A stretch of DNA of 64,000 nucleotides from NCBI GenBank assembly GCA_038146925.1, contig JAYQSP010000008.1, forward strand, positions 186,001 to 250,000, read 5' to 3'. Under the pieces are notes generated by a model. The model saw only the letters and a list, made by a program, of their open reading frames with translations, was not told where the DNA came from and made no database searches. Positions within the stretch are counted from its first letter, which is position 1. Each line of letters begins with the position of its first letter. Positions 43,364 to 50,739 of the stretch are shown piece by piece. Source of the DNA: UBA830 sp038146925 (GTDB taxonomy: Bacteria > Pseudomonadota > Alphaproteobacteria > MPNO01 > UBA830). A program made the position numbers and the translations under genes.

Positions 43364-43501
43364 ACGACTAGACCCTCAGATTCTGGTCAGCATACGGACC
43401 TACCCATTCATATATCTGCATAGGCGGGGTGTTTTTTCTGGTGGGGGCATGGCTGGCTCCCCTATCCAGATAATCAGCTTGGCTGATGGATACCTTGCTT
43501 C

Positions 43502-43519
43502 GCTCCACTCACGCTCCAA
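43502..43519 (+). repeat. 18-bp direct repeat near right end of element
   Basis: GCTCCACTCACGCTCCAA, exact copy of 36511-36528. A further CGCTCCAA follows. Inside the right att repeat, in a 285-bp gap (43364-43648) that holds no other feature I can identify. Confidence 0.55.
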
Positions 43520-43638
43520 TTCGCTCCAACTTGAGGGCTAATAGCCCTTGTGTCTGATCTAGTTGTGGGGATTCAAGGCGGAAATCATTTCTGCTAATAT
43601 GAGAACTGGAAATTGAGGAGAAAGCGCAGTTTTCCGTA

Positions 43639-43667
43639 TTGCGCAGGAGACGCCGCTCGGCTAAACA
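43639..43667 (+). promoter_or_regulatory. Hybrid promoter of the intact tRNA-Ser
   Basis: The -10 TAAACA (43662-43667) comes from the repeat. The chromosomal TTGACA is not present here; TTGCGC (43639-43644, 17 bp spacing), supplied by element sequence, is the best -35. So the tRNA now depends on an element-borne -35. Confidence 0.45.
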
Positions 43668-43759
43668 CGCCCCTGCATACAGCGTGAGAACAACACCACT
43701 CCCCGGCGGAGAGGTGGCCGAGTGGCTGAAGGCGCTGGTTTGCTAAATCAGTAAACGGG
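43649..43759 (+). repeat. Right attachment-site direct repeat (111 bp)
   Basis: Matches 36325-36435 at 110 of 111 positions. It continues into the rest of the tRNA, so this copy (attR) joins element-borne 5' sequence with the chromosomal 3' half. Confidence 0.9.
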
Positions 43760-43797
43760 TAACCGTTTCGAGGGTTCGAATCCCTCTCTCTCCGCCA
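43708..43797 (+). tRNA. tRNA-Ser(GCU)
   Basis: A 90-base type II tRNA with encoded CCA. Acceptor GGAGAGG pairs with the 3' TCTCTCC; anticodon loop TTTGCTAAA gives GCU (reads AGC/AGU); long variable arm follows; T arm AGGGTTCGAATCCCT. The 5' part to 43759 is in the att repeat and therefore came from the element on integration. Confidence 0.97.
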
Positions 43798-43952
43798 ATT
43801 TTATACGCGCTATCGCCCTGGGTGCCGGTTGAGCGCATGGTTCCGCGTTCGGACCTGGTCCCGAACTTTCCCACTGTCCGCTTTGCCCCGGGAATAACCC
43901 GGTTCGCGCCCGACCGCCGCGCTGGTACGATGCTGTCCCTCCAGACTGCGGA

Positions 43953-44474
43953 ATGATGCCGATGACCGACGACCTTTCAACCGCTCCGGAAACCGACCGG
44001 GACGACCGGGATTTCGTCCTGGACGCCGTCCGGCATTCGGGATTGGCGATCAGACACGCCTCCGACCGTCTGCGGGCTGACCGGGAGGTTGTCCTTCGCG
44101 CCGTGCGGCAGAACGGCAGAGCGCTGGAATTCGCCTCGGACGATCTTCGTGCCGACAGGAAGATCGTGCTGGCCGCCGTCGGGAAATGGGCCATCGCGCT
44201 GGAATTCGCCTCTGTTGGCCTGAGGGACGACCGCGATGTGGTGCTGCGGGCGGTCCGGAAGTGGGGAGTCGCGCTGAAACATGCCTCCGCCAGGCTGCGG
44301 GCAGACCGGGAGATCGTATCCGTCGCCGTCAAACGGAACAGCGCCGCGCTGAAATACGCGTCCGACGATCTGCGGGCTGAATTCGGCGCTGGCGACGGGG
44401 GGCGGCAGCTCGGCACGGGCGCGGTGACTCTGTCCCGCGGCGACGTCGCGGACGACGTCGCGGCGACGGACTGA
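43953..44474 (+). CDS. DUF4116 repeat protein
   Basis: A 173-residue protein of about five tandem repeats of roughly 24 residues, with the consensus DREVVLxAVxxxGxALxxAS and then xxLRxD (for example DRDFVLDAVRHSGLAIRHAS and DREIVSVAVKRNSAALKYAS). This is the DUF4116 family, function unknown. The C-terminal 35 residues (GAGDGGRQLGTGAVTL) are not repeat-like. It follows the tRNA and is transcribed in the same direction. Start codon unclear (43953 or 43962). Confidence 0.7.
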   Translation: MMPMTDDLSTAPETDRDDRDFVLDAVRHSGLAIRHASDRLRADREVVLRAVRQNGRALEFASDDLRADRKIVLAAVGKWAIALEFASVGLRDDRDVVLRAVRKWGVALKHASARLRADREIVSVAVKRNSAALKYASDDLRAEFGAGDGGRQLGTGAVTLSRGDVADDVAATD

Positions 44475-44539
44475 TCCGTCGCCGGTTGAATTGATCCAGC
44501 GCAAGGAGCCCGGCCTGCCTGTGCCGCGACAATGCCGCC

Positions 44540-44887
44540 ATGGTTGAGACCGAACCAGCCACGTCGCGTACAGAGCTGAAGCGGACGCTGTCCCTCGGGC
44601 TCGTCGCGCTGTACGGGCTGGGCACCACGATCGGCGCCGGGATTTTCGTGCTGATCGGCAAGGTCGGCGGCGCCGGCGGCGACCTTGCGCCGGTGTCGTT
44701 TCTTGTCGCGGCGGCGGTGGCCGGGTTGTCGGCGCTGTCTTTCGCGGAACTTTCCGTGCGCTATCCCGAGAGCGGCGGCGAGGCGGTCTACGTAAAGGAG
44801 GGGCTGAACAGCACGGCGCTGGCGCTGAGCGTGGGGCTGATGGTCGTGGCGGCGGTTGTCGCCGCAGTCTGGTCGTCTGCCATTTAG
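44540..44887 (+). pseudogene. N-terminal fragment of an APC-family amino acid permease
   Basis: Residues 1-115 match the start of amino-acid permeases: LSLGLVALYGLGTTIGAGIF (membrane segment 1), then LVAAAVAGLSALSFAELSVR (segment 2) and YPESGGEAVYVKEGL. The frame ends after segment 3 (GLMVVAAVVAAVWSSAI); the other nine segments are not found nearby. A truncated, probably inactive gene. Confidence 0.6.
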
Positions 44888-45071
44888 CCCTCCAGATTCG
44901 AGACCATCAACGACTTAGTATAGCAGGGATTCGTGTGCCGGAAGTTTACGATCGCCGGAAGATTATGGAGTTTCTGCTTCGCGCCGGCGCGGTTTTCGCG
45001 TCGGCCTTCGCCGATTCACAGGATACGTGTCAAACTTGACGCGCCGATTTTCTGCTGTATCGGATGTCGAT

Positions 45072-46244
45072 ATGACCGCCTCTTCTTCGCCCGCTACCGG
45101 TACGTGCCGTCCGGAAAGTAAGCTGCGCATCGTCGTGAACGGCGCGCATGCGAAGAGCGGGGGCGGCGTGACCTATCTGCGCCGGTTGCTGCCGGAACTG
45201 GCGAAACAGCCCGATTTGGATCTGCATCTGTTTCTGCATCGCGACCAGTTGAGCCTTTTTCCCGCGGCGAGCGACGGCGTAAAGGTCCGGCTGTTCGATT
45301 ACGATCCCGGTTTCTGGTCGACTTTGCTGTGGGAACAGTTCTCTTTGCCCCGCATCGCCCGCGCCGAGGGGGCGGATGTCGTGTTTTCGCCAGCGAATTT
45401 CGGGCCGGTATTTGCGCGCAATCACGTCATTCTGCTGCGGAATGCGACATCGGTCATCCGGCTTGCGACGCGTCTCCGCCCTCTGCTCTATTGGTTGCTC
45501 CTGTCGGCGGCAACGTTCGCTTCGCTGGTATTCTCTAAACGCGCGATCGCCGTCTCAGACTACGCTGCCCGAATTCTAACTTTCGGTCTGCGACCCCTGT
45601 TCCGGCGCAAGCTGACCGTCGTTCATCATGGTACGCCAGAGCCTGAACGGCGGCGAACCGCGAACGGGGAGGCGGGGACGTCCTTGCTCGCGGTTTCCGA
45701 CATCTACGTCCAGAAGAATTATCATGCGCTGGTCGAAGCGTTCGCGGAGCTGCGAAAAACGCGGCCCGATCTGACGCTGACGATCGTCGGCCGGGAAATA
45801 GATTCAGTCTACGCGTCAGCGGTCCGTAGCAGGGTGGACGATCTGGGTGTTGCGGACGCCGTGCGGTTTCACGGTCATATCGATTCCGAGGAGTTGAACA
45901 CCCTTTACGAAACCTGTCATGTGTTCGTGTTTCCATCGACGGTGGAAACCTTCGGTAATCCACTGCTGGAGGCGATGTCGTTCGGTGCGCCTATCTCCTG
46001 TTCGAACAGCGCCGCCATGCCCGAAGTGATCGGTGACGCCGGGTTGACGTTCGATCCTCGCGATACCGCGGACATGGTACGAAAGATCGAGAATCTGCTG
46101 GCTGATTCCGCGCTGCGGATTCAACTCGGTGAAAAGGCGGCGCGCAGGGCGCGAGAATTTACCCTGGCGCGAACCGCCGCGAGCACTGCGGAAGTTCTGC
46201 GCGCAGCCGCAGGCAGGAGAGGTCGAAACCGGGGCGAGCCCTGA
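45072..46244 (+). CDS. Glycosyltransferase family 4 protein
   Basis: About 390 residues with GT-B fold. N-terminal domain: LRIVVNGAHAKSGGGVTYLR. Hinge and C-terminal domain: SLLAVSDIYVQKNYHALVEA, then LTIVGREI, VRFHGHIDSEELNTLYETCH and VFVFPSTVETFGNPLLEAMS, which holds the Glu-rich nucleotide-sugar motif. It transfers a sugar in glycan or glycolipid synthesis. It stands alone, not in a polysaccharide cluster. An upstream in-frame GTG at 45027 is an alternative start. Confidence 0.85.
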   Translation: MTASSSPATGTCRPESKLRIVVNGAHAKSGGGVTYLRRLLPELAKQPDLDLHLFLHRDQLSLFPAASDGVKVRLFDYDPGFWSTLLWEQFSLPRIARAEGADVVFSPANFGPVFARNHVILLRNATSVIRLATRLRPLLYWLLLSAATFASLVFSKRAIAVSDYAARILTFGLRPLFRRKLTVVHHGTPEPERRRTANGEAGTSLLAVSDIYVQKNYHALVEAFAELRKTRPDLTLTIVGREIDSVYASAVRSRVDDLGVADAVRFHGHIDSEELNTLYETCHVFVFPSTVETFGNPLLEAMSFGAPISCSNSAAMPEVIGDAGLTFDPRDTADMVRKIENLLADSALRIQLGEKAARRAREFTLARTAASTAEVLRAAAGRRGRNRGEP

Positions 46245-46339
46245 TTGATGTTTTGATCGATCAGGCGGATGACCCGATGCTTCCCGGCGTGATATACAAG
46301 GGACGGCAACAATCAGAACATGTGAACGGTGAGGCGACA

Positions 46340-47206
46340 GTGACTGATATGAGATACGAAGCCCCGGAGACGCTCGATGCGGCAGTCGGGCTGCTGAGCT
46401 CGGAAAGCGGCGTGGCGAAGGTTTTCGCCGGCGGCACCGACGTGATGGTGCAGATACACCTGGATATGATCGAACCCGACCTGATCGTCGATGTGAAAAA
46501 CATCGCCGAGATGCGCGAGGTCGTCGAGGAAGACGGCGCCTGGCGCTTCGGCGCCGCGGTGACCGGCAAGGAACTGATGGATCATGCGGGCTTCAACGCC
46601 GCGTGGCCGGGCGTCATGGACGGCGTGCGGCTGATCGGCTCGGTGCAGGTGCGCGGCCGCGCGACGGTCGGCGGCAATCTGTGCAATGCGTCTCCGGCGG
46701 CCGACAGTGTGCCGCCGATGATCGCCGCCGATGCCGTGGCCAGCGTGATCGGTCCCGACGGCCGGCGTGAAATCCCGATGGCGGACATTGTCACCGGCCC
46801 GGGGCAGACGTCGCTGAAGGACGGCGAGATCGTCGTGTCTTTCCAGCTGCCCAAGCGCCCGCCGCATTCCGGCGACGCCTATCTGCGGTTCACCCCGCGC
46901 ACCGAAATGGACATCGCGGTCGTCGGCTGCGGCGTCAACCTGACCGTCGATCCCGACGGCACCTGCACGGCGGCCCGCGTGGCGCTGGGCGCCGTCGCGG
47001 CCAGACCGCTGCTGGTCGAAGACGCCGCCAGGGCGCTGATCGGGACCAAGCTGGACGACGATGCCATGGCGGCGCTCGCCGCCGCCGCAAGTGCTGCGTG
47101 CAGCCCCATCGACGACAAGCGGGGCACCATCGAATACAGAACAGAAGTCGCAGGCGTTCTGGCCCAGCGGGCCGCGTCAATAGCGCTGGAAAGGGCGAAA
47201 TCCTGA
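46340..47206 (+). CDS. Molybdenum hydroxylase FAD-binding subunit (CoxM type)
   Basis: A 288-residue FAD subunit of the xanthine dehydrogenase/CO dehydrogenase family. FAD-binding parts are AKVFAGGTDVMVQIHLDM (about residues 27-44) and TVGGNLCNASPAADSVPP (about 108-125). Start GTG 46340 has GGTGAGGCGACA before it. Its TGA overlaps the ATG of the 2Fe-2S subunit gene, so the three genes are translated together. Confidence 0.9.
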   Translation: MTDMRYEAPETLDAAVGLLSSESGVAKVFAGGTDVMVQIHLDMIEPDLIVDVKNIAEMREVVEEDGAWRFGAAVTGKELMDHAGFNAAWPGVMDGVRLIGSVQVRGRATVGGNLCNASPAADSVPPMIAADAVASVIGPDGRREIPMADIVTGPGQTSLKDGEIVVSFQLPKRPPHSGDAYLRFTPRTEMDIAVVGCGVNLTVDPDGTCTAARVALGAVAARPLLVEDAARALIGTKLDDDAMAALAAAASAACSPIDDKRGTIEYRTEVAGVLAQRAASIALERAKS

Positions 47207-47682
47207 TGGCCAAACAATATGTAAACACCACGATCAACGGCGACACCCACGAACTGCTGTGCGATCCGACCCAGACCCTGCTGGACGTCCTGCGCGACCA
47301 GCTCGACATGACCGGCACCAAGGAAGGCTGCGGCACCGGCGATTGCGGCGCCTGCAGCGTCACGATGGACGGCGTGCTGGTCTGTTCCTGCCTGGTGATG
47401 GGCGTCGAGGCCAACGGCAAATCCATCGAGACCATCGAAGGCATGGCCGACGGCGACGAGCTGCACCCGCTGCAACGGAAATTCATCGACCACGTCGCGC
47501 TGCAATGCGGCATCTGCACGCCGGGCCTGCTGGTCGCGTCGAAGGCGCTTCTGGAAGAAAACCCGGATCCGACCGAAGAGGAAATCCGCTACTGGCTGGC
47601 CGGCAATCTGTGCCGGTGCACCGGTTATCACAAAGTCATCGAGGCGGTGCAGGATGCCGCCCGCGAAATGAGAGGAGCCTGA
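47206..47682 (+). CDS. Molybdenum hydroxylase [2Fe-2S] subunit (CoxS type)
   Basis: A 158-residue subunit with two iron-sulfur clusters: plant-type CGTGDCGACSVTMDG with a later Cys in LVCSCLVMG, and the C-terminal cluster from QCGICTPGLLVAS to AGNLCRCTGYHKVIEAV. It passes electrons between the Mo and FAD subunits. Second gene in the operon, 3 bp before the Mo subunit. Confidence 0.93.
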   Translation: MAKQYVNTTINGDTHELLCDPTQTLLDVLRDQLDMTGTKEGCGTGDCGACSVTMDGVLVCSCLVMGVEANGKSIETIEGMADGDELHPLQRKFIDHVALQCGICTPGLLVASKALLEENPDPTEEEIRYWLAGNLCRCTGYHKVIEAVQDAAREMRGA

Positions 47683-47685
47683 TCC

Positions 47686-50028
47686 ATGGGCAGAGCACCA
47701 TCCCCCTTTGCGACCAAGATTCCGTATGAGGAAAAAAACCTCAAGATCATAGGCTCCAATCCGACCGCGCGCGGCGATGCTGTCGACAAGGTCACGGGCC
47801 GCGCCCGATATGCGGCGGACATCAAGCTGCCCGGCCAGCTGATCGGCCGTGTGCTGCGCAGCCCGCATGCCCGCGCCAACATCCTGTCGATCGACACCTC
47901 CGAAGCCGAGGCGCTGCCCGGCGTCAAGGCGGTCGTCTGCCGCGACGATTTCCCCGACATGGAAGTCGAACACGCGGCGTCCGGCGAACTGATGGTCAAT
48001 TTCCGCGACGTGACGCGCAACATGATGGCGCGCGAAAACGTGCTCTATGACGGTCATCCCGTGGCCGCCGTTGCCGCTACCAGCGATGCCATCGCCAGGA
48101 AGGCGCTGAAGCTGATCAAGGTGGAATACGAAGTGCTGCCGCATGTCATCGACGTGCGCGACGCGATGAAGCCCGATGCGCCCATCCTGCACGAAGACCA
48201 GTTCACCAAGGGCGTCGATCCCAAGCCGGAGAAGCCGTCCAATATCGCGGCGCGGATGGAGAGCAAGCTCGGCGATACCGTAAAGGGTTTCGCGGAAGCC
48301 GATATCATCATCGAGCGCGAATTCAACACCAAGCCGGTCCATCAGGGCTATATCGAGCCCCAGGCCAGCATCGCGAATTACACCGAAGGCGGCATCGCCG
48401 AAGTGTGGACGGGCACCCAGGGGCATTTCGTGTTCCGCGCCCAGATCGCCAAGCTTCTGAAGATGGATCTGTCGAAGGTGAAGGTCATCCCGACCGAGCT
48501 TGGCGGCGGCTTCGGCGGCAAGAACAACGTCTATCTCGAACCGCTGGCCGTCGTACTGTCCAAGAAAAGCAACCGGCCGGTCAAAATGGTCATGGACCGG
48601 GACGAGGTGTTCCGCGCCACCGGCCCGACGTCGGGCACCAACGTCAAGGTCAAGATGGGCTGCACGAAGGACGGCCGCATCACGGCCGCCGAGGCGGAAC
48701 TCAACTACCAGTCGGGCGCCTATGCCGGCTCGTCGCTGCCGCTGGCCACCATCACGGTGTTCACGCGTTACGATCTGGAAAACGTGTCCGTGGTCGGTCA
48801 CGACGTCACGACCAACCGGCCCAAGGTCGCGGCCTATCGTGCGCCCGGCGCGCCGATGGTGGCGTTCGGCGTCGAGACCGTGGTCGATGAAATGGCGCGA
48901 GAATGCGGCATGGATCCGATCGATTTCCGGCTGAAAAATGCCGCCAAGGAAGGCACCCAGACCCATTTCGGACCCAAGCTCGGCCCGATCGGCTATATTC
49001 AGACGCTGGAACGCGCCAAGGCGCACCCGCATATGAAGGAAAAGCTCGGCCCCAACCAGGGACGCGGCGTGGCCACCGGGTTCTGGTTCACGCTGGGGGC
49101 GGAAACGTCCGCGACCGTCAATATCGGCGAGGACGGCACGGCGACGCTGATCTTCGGCACGGTCGACGTGACCGGCGGCTCGCGCAGCGCCTTTGCCATG
49201 ATCGTGGCGGAGGAACTCGGCATACCGTTCGAGAAAGTGCGCACCATGTCGGGCGACACCAGCGCGCTCGGTTTCAACTTCATGACCGCCGGCAGCCGCG
49301 GTACCGCGGCCGGTTCCATGGCGGCGGTCACGGCCTCGCGTAAGGCGATCGCGCGGATGTGCGAAATCGCCGCCCGCAAGTGGGAGGTCGAACCCGACCA
49401 GGTGGTGTGGGAAGACGGCCGCGCCCGTCCCGCCGGCGCCAATGTCGGCGATTTCGAACCCATGACGGTGGCTGAACTGGCCAAGGAAGCGTCGTGGTTC
49501 GGCGGCACCATCGCGGGCCATGCCGAAATCAACGTCGCCCAGGGCGGCCCCGGTTTCGGCACCCATGTGGTCGACGTCGAGGTCGACCGCCGCACCGGCG
49601 CGGTGAAGATCCTGCGCTACACGCTGATCCAGGATGCCGGCAAGGCCGTGTATCCCGAATTCATCGAGGGCCAGTTCCAGGGCGGCGCCGTCCAGGGCAT
49701 CGGCACCGCGCTGAACGAGGAATACATCTATAACGACAAGGGTGTGCTCGAAAATCCGGGCTTCCTTGATTACCGCGTGCCGGTGGCGTCCGACGTGCCG
49801 TTCATCAACACCGAAATTGTTGAGGTCCCGAACCCGGATCATCCCTACGGTATCCGCGGCATCGGCGAGGTGCCGATCATCCCGCCGCTGCCGGCCATCG
49901 CCAACGCGATCCACGACGCCGTCGGCATCCGCCTGCGCGACCATCCGATGTCGCCGCCCAAGGTGCTGAAGGCGCTGAAGGATCAGATGATCGAGGACGC
50001 GGCCGCGCAGGGCACGGCGGCGGAGTAG
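47686..50028 (+). CDS. Molybdenum hydroxylase molybdopterin-binding subunit (xanthine dehydrogenase family)
   Basis: A 780-residue catalytic subunit. RARYAADIKLPGQLIGRVLR, GVKAVVCRDDFPD, ELGGGFGGKNNVYLEP and the catalytic Glu region near the C-terminus are typical. The segment that separates CO dehydrogenase forms reads AYRAPGAP here, not AYxCSFR (true CO dehydrogenase) and not AYRGAGR. So aerobic CO oxidation is not supported; the substrate is probably an N-heterocycle, aldehyde or similar. Maturation genes are not in the window. Confidence 0.9.
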   Translation: MGRAPSPFATKIPYEEKNLKIIGSNPTARGDAVDKVTGRARYAADIKLPGQLIGRVLRSPHARANILSIDTSEAEALPGVKAVVCRDDFPDMEVEHAASGELMVNFRDVTRNMMARENVLYDGHPVAAVAATSDAIARKALKLIKVEYEVLPHVIDVRDAMKPDAPILHEDQFTKGVDPKPEKPSNIAARMESKLGDTVKGFAEADIIIEREFNTKPVHQGYIEPQASIANYTEGGIAEVWTGTQGHFVFRAQIAKLLKMDLSKVKVIPTELGGGFGGKNNVYLEPLAVVLSKKSNRPVKMVMDRDEVFRATGPTSGTNVKVKMGCTKDGRITAAEAELNYQSGAYAGSSLPLATITVFTRYDLENVSVVGHDVTTNRPKVAAYRAPGAPMVAFGVETVVDEMARECGMDPIDFRLKNAAKEGTQTHFGPKLGPIGYIQTLERAKAHPHMKEKLGPNQGRGVATGFWFTLGAETSATVNIGEDGTATLIFGTVDVTGGSRSAFAMIVAEELGIPFEKVRTMSGDTSALGFNFMTAGSRGTAAGSMAAVTASRKAIARMCEIAARKWEVEPDQVVWEDGRARPAGANVGDFEPMTVAELAKEASWFGGTIAGHAEINVAQGGPGFGTHVVDVEVDRRTGAVKILRYTLIQDAGKAVYPEFIEGQFQGGAVQGIGTALNEEYIYNDKGVLENPGFLDYRVPVASDVPFINTEIVEVPNPDHPYGIRGIGEVPIIPPLPAIANAIHDAVGIRLRDHPMSPPKVLKALKDQMIEDAAAQGTAAE

Positions 50029-50052
50029 GGTGCCCCCTTGTTCTTACCTAAT

Positions 50053-50141
50053 CCCCTCCCCCTTGAGGGGGAGGGTTAGGGAGAGGGTGAAATAGGCCTG
50101 TCTCCCCCTCTTCCTAACCCTCTCCCCGTTTGGGGAGAGGG
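50053..50141. repeat. Composite GC-rich palindromic repeat, copy 2 (inverted)
   Basis: CCCTCCCCCT (50054-50063)/AGGGGGAGGG (50066-50075) is followed by TTAGGGAGAGGGTGAAAT and a second hairpin, CTCTCCCC/GGGGAGAG. Its reverse complement matches 32846-32938 with small differences, so both are copies of one family. Confidence 0.75.
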
Positions 50142-50175
50142 GATTCGAATTGAGCGGTTGAGATAGGAGACTCCC

Positions 50176-50733
50176 ATGCCCCGACTGACCGGCGTCCCCG
50201 CCGAAGATTACACTCCCGAACAGAAACGCATCGCCGATATGATCTCCGGCCAGCGCCAGGCGCCGGTGCGGGGACCGTTCGGGGTGCTGCTGCATGCGCC
50301 GGAAATCTGCGAGATCTTCGCTAACTTCGTCGATCTGTCGCTGGACGAGGAAAAATCCCGCATTCCGCTGCGGCTGAAAGAACTGGCCATCATCACGGTC
50401 GGGCGTGTCTATGGCTCCGACTACGAATGGTTCATCCACGCCAAACGCGCCGTCGAATACGGCATCGATCCGGATGCGGTCGAGGACATGCGCCTCAACA
50501 AAACGCCGAGTTTTCCGAACGACGACGAGACGCTGGTTTACGAGGTCGCGAAGGAACTTGCGGAAACGCGGCGCCTGTCGGACGAAAACTACGCCCGTGC
50601 GCTGGATCGTTTCGGCAAGGAGGCGATGGTCGAGCTGGCCGCGTTGATCGGCTTCTATCACACGGTGTCGGTCGTCCTGAACGTGTTCGAGGTCGAGGCG
50701 CCGGAAGGCGATCCGCACCCGCTCAAATACTGA
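50176..50733 (+). CDS. Carboxymuconolactone decarboxylase (CMD/AhpD-fold) family protein
   Basis: A 185-residue helical protein of the CMD/AhpD fold: RGPFGVLLHAPEICEIFANF, RLKELAIITVGRVYGSDYEW and HAKRAVEYGIDPDAVEDM. The peroxidatic CxxC found in AhpD is absent (the position reads SDYEWFIHA), so a peroxidase role is unlikely. ATG 50176 follows GATAGGAGACTCCC. It follows the hydroxylase operon and could serve the same catabolic pathway. A similar gene is at 58176. Confidence 0.82.
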   Translation: MPRLTGVPAEDYTPEQKRIADMISGQRQAPVRGPFGVLLHAPEICEIFANFVDLSLDEEKSRIPLRLKELAIITVGRVYGSDYEWFIHAKRAVEYGIDPDAVEDMRLNKTPSFPNDDETLVYEVAKELAETRRLSDENYARALDRFGKEAMVELAALIGFYHTVSVVLNVFEVEAPEGDPHPLKY

Positions 50734-50739
50734 TTGTTG

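Larger units (their letters stand above)
36436..43759. mobile_element. Integrative element in tRNA-Ser(GCU), about 7.3 kb, restoring the tRNA 5' half
   Basis: Bounded by the 111-bp direct repeats; one repeat plus the insert spans 7,324 bp. Contents from left: frameshifted tyrosine recombinase (plus), T-fold protein, frameshifted DUF2306 protein, hypothetical (all plus); then on minus Cro/CI-like repressor, excisionase-like HTH, two small ORFs, palm polymerase-like gene (frameshifted); and a Sel1-repeat pseudogene (plus). GC is visibly lower and start-codon and codon use differ from neighbours. No capsid, tail, relaxase or secretion genes are seen, so it is not a complete phage or conjugative element. 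Several genes are broken, which suggests that it may no longer move unaided. Confidence 0.88.

Noticed and set aside
36436..43759. Complete prophage or conjugative element
   Set aside because: No capsid, terminase, tail, portal, relaxase or type IV secretion gene is seen, despite an integrase and CI-like repressor.
46879..49944. Very long minus-strand open frame (over 1,000 codons) opposite the molybdenum hydroxylase genes
   Set aside because: It is antisense to three genes with clear conserved motifs and itself has biased composition (His/Arg/Asp/Ala-rich) and no domain. High GC gives such shadows.
47686..50028. Aerobic CO dehydrogenase large subunit
   Set aside because: The signature segment is AYRAPGAP, not AYxCSFR; the protein is called only as a xanthine dehydrogenase-family subunit.
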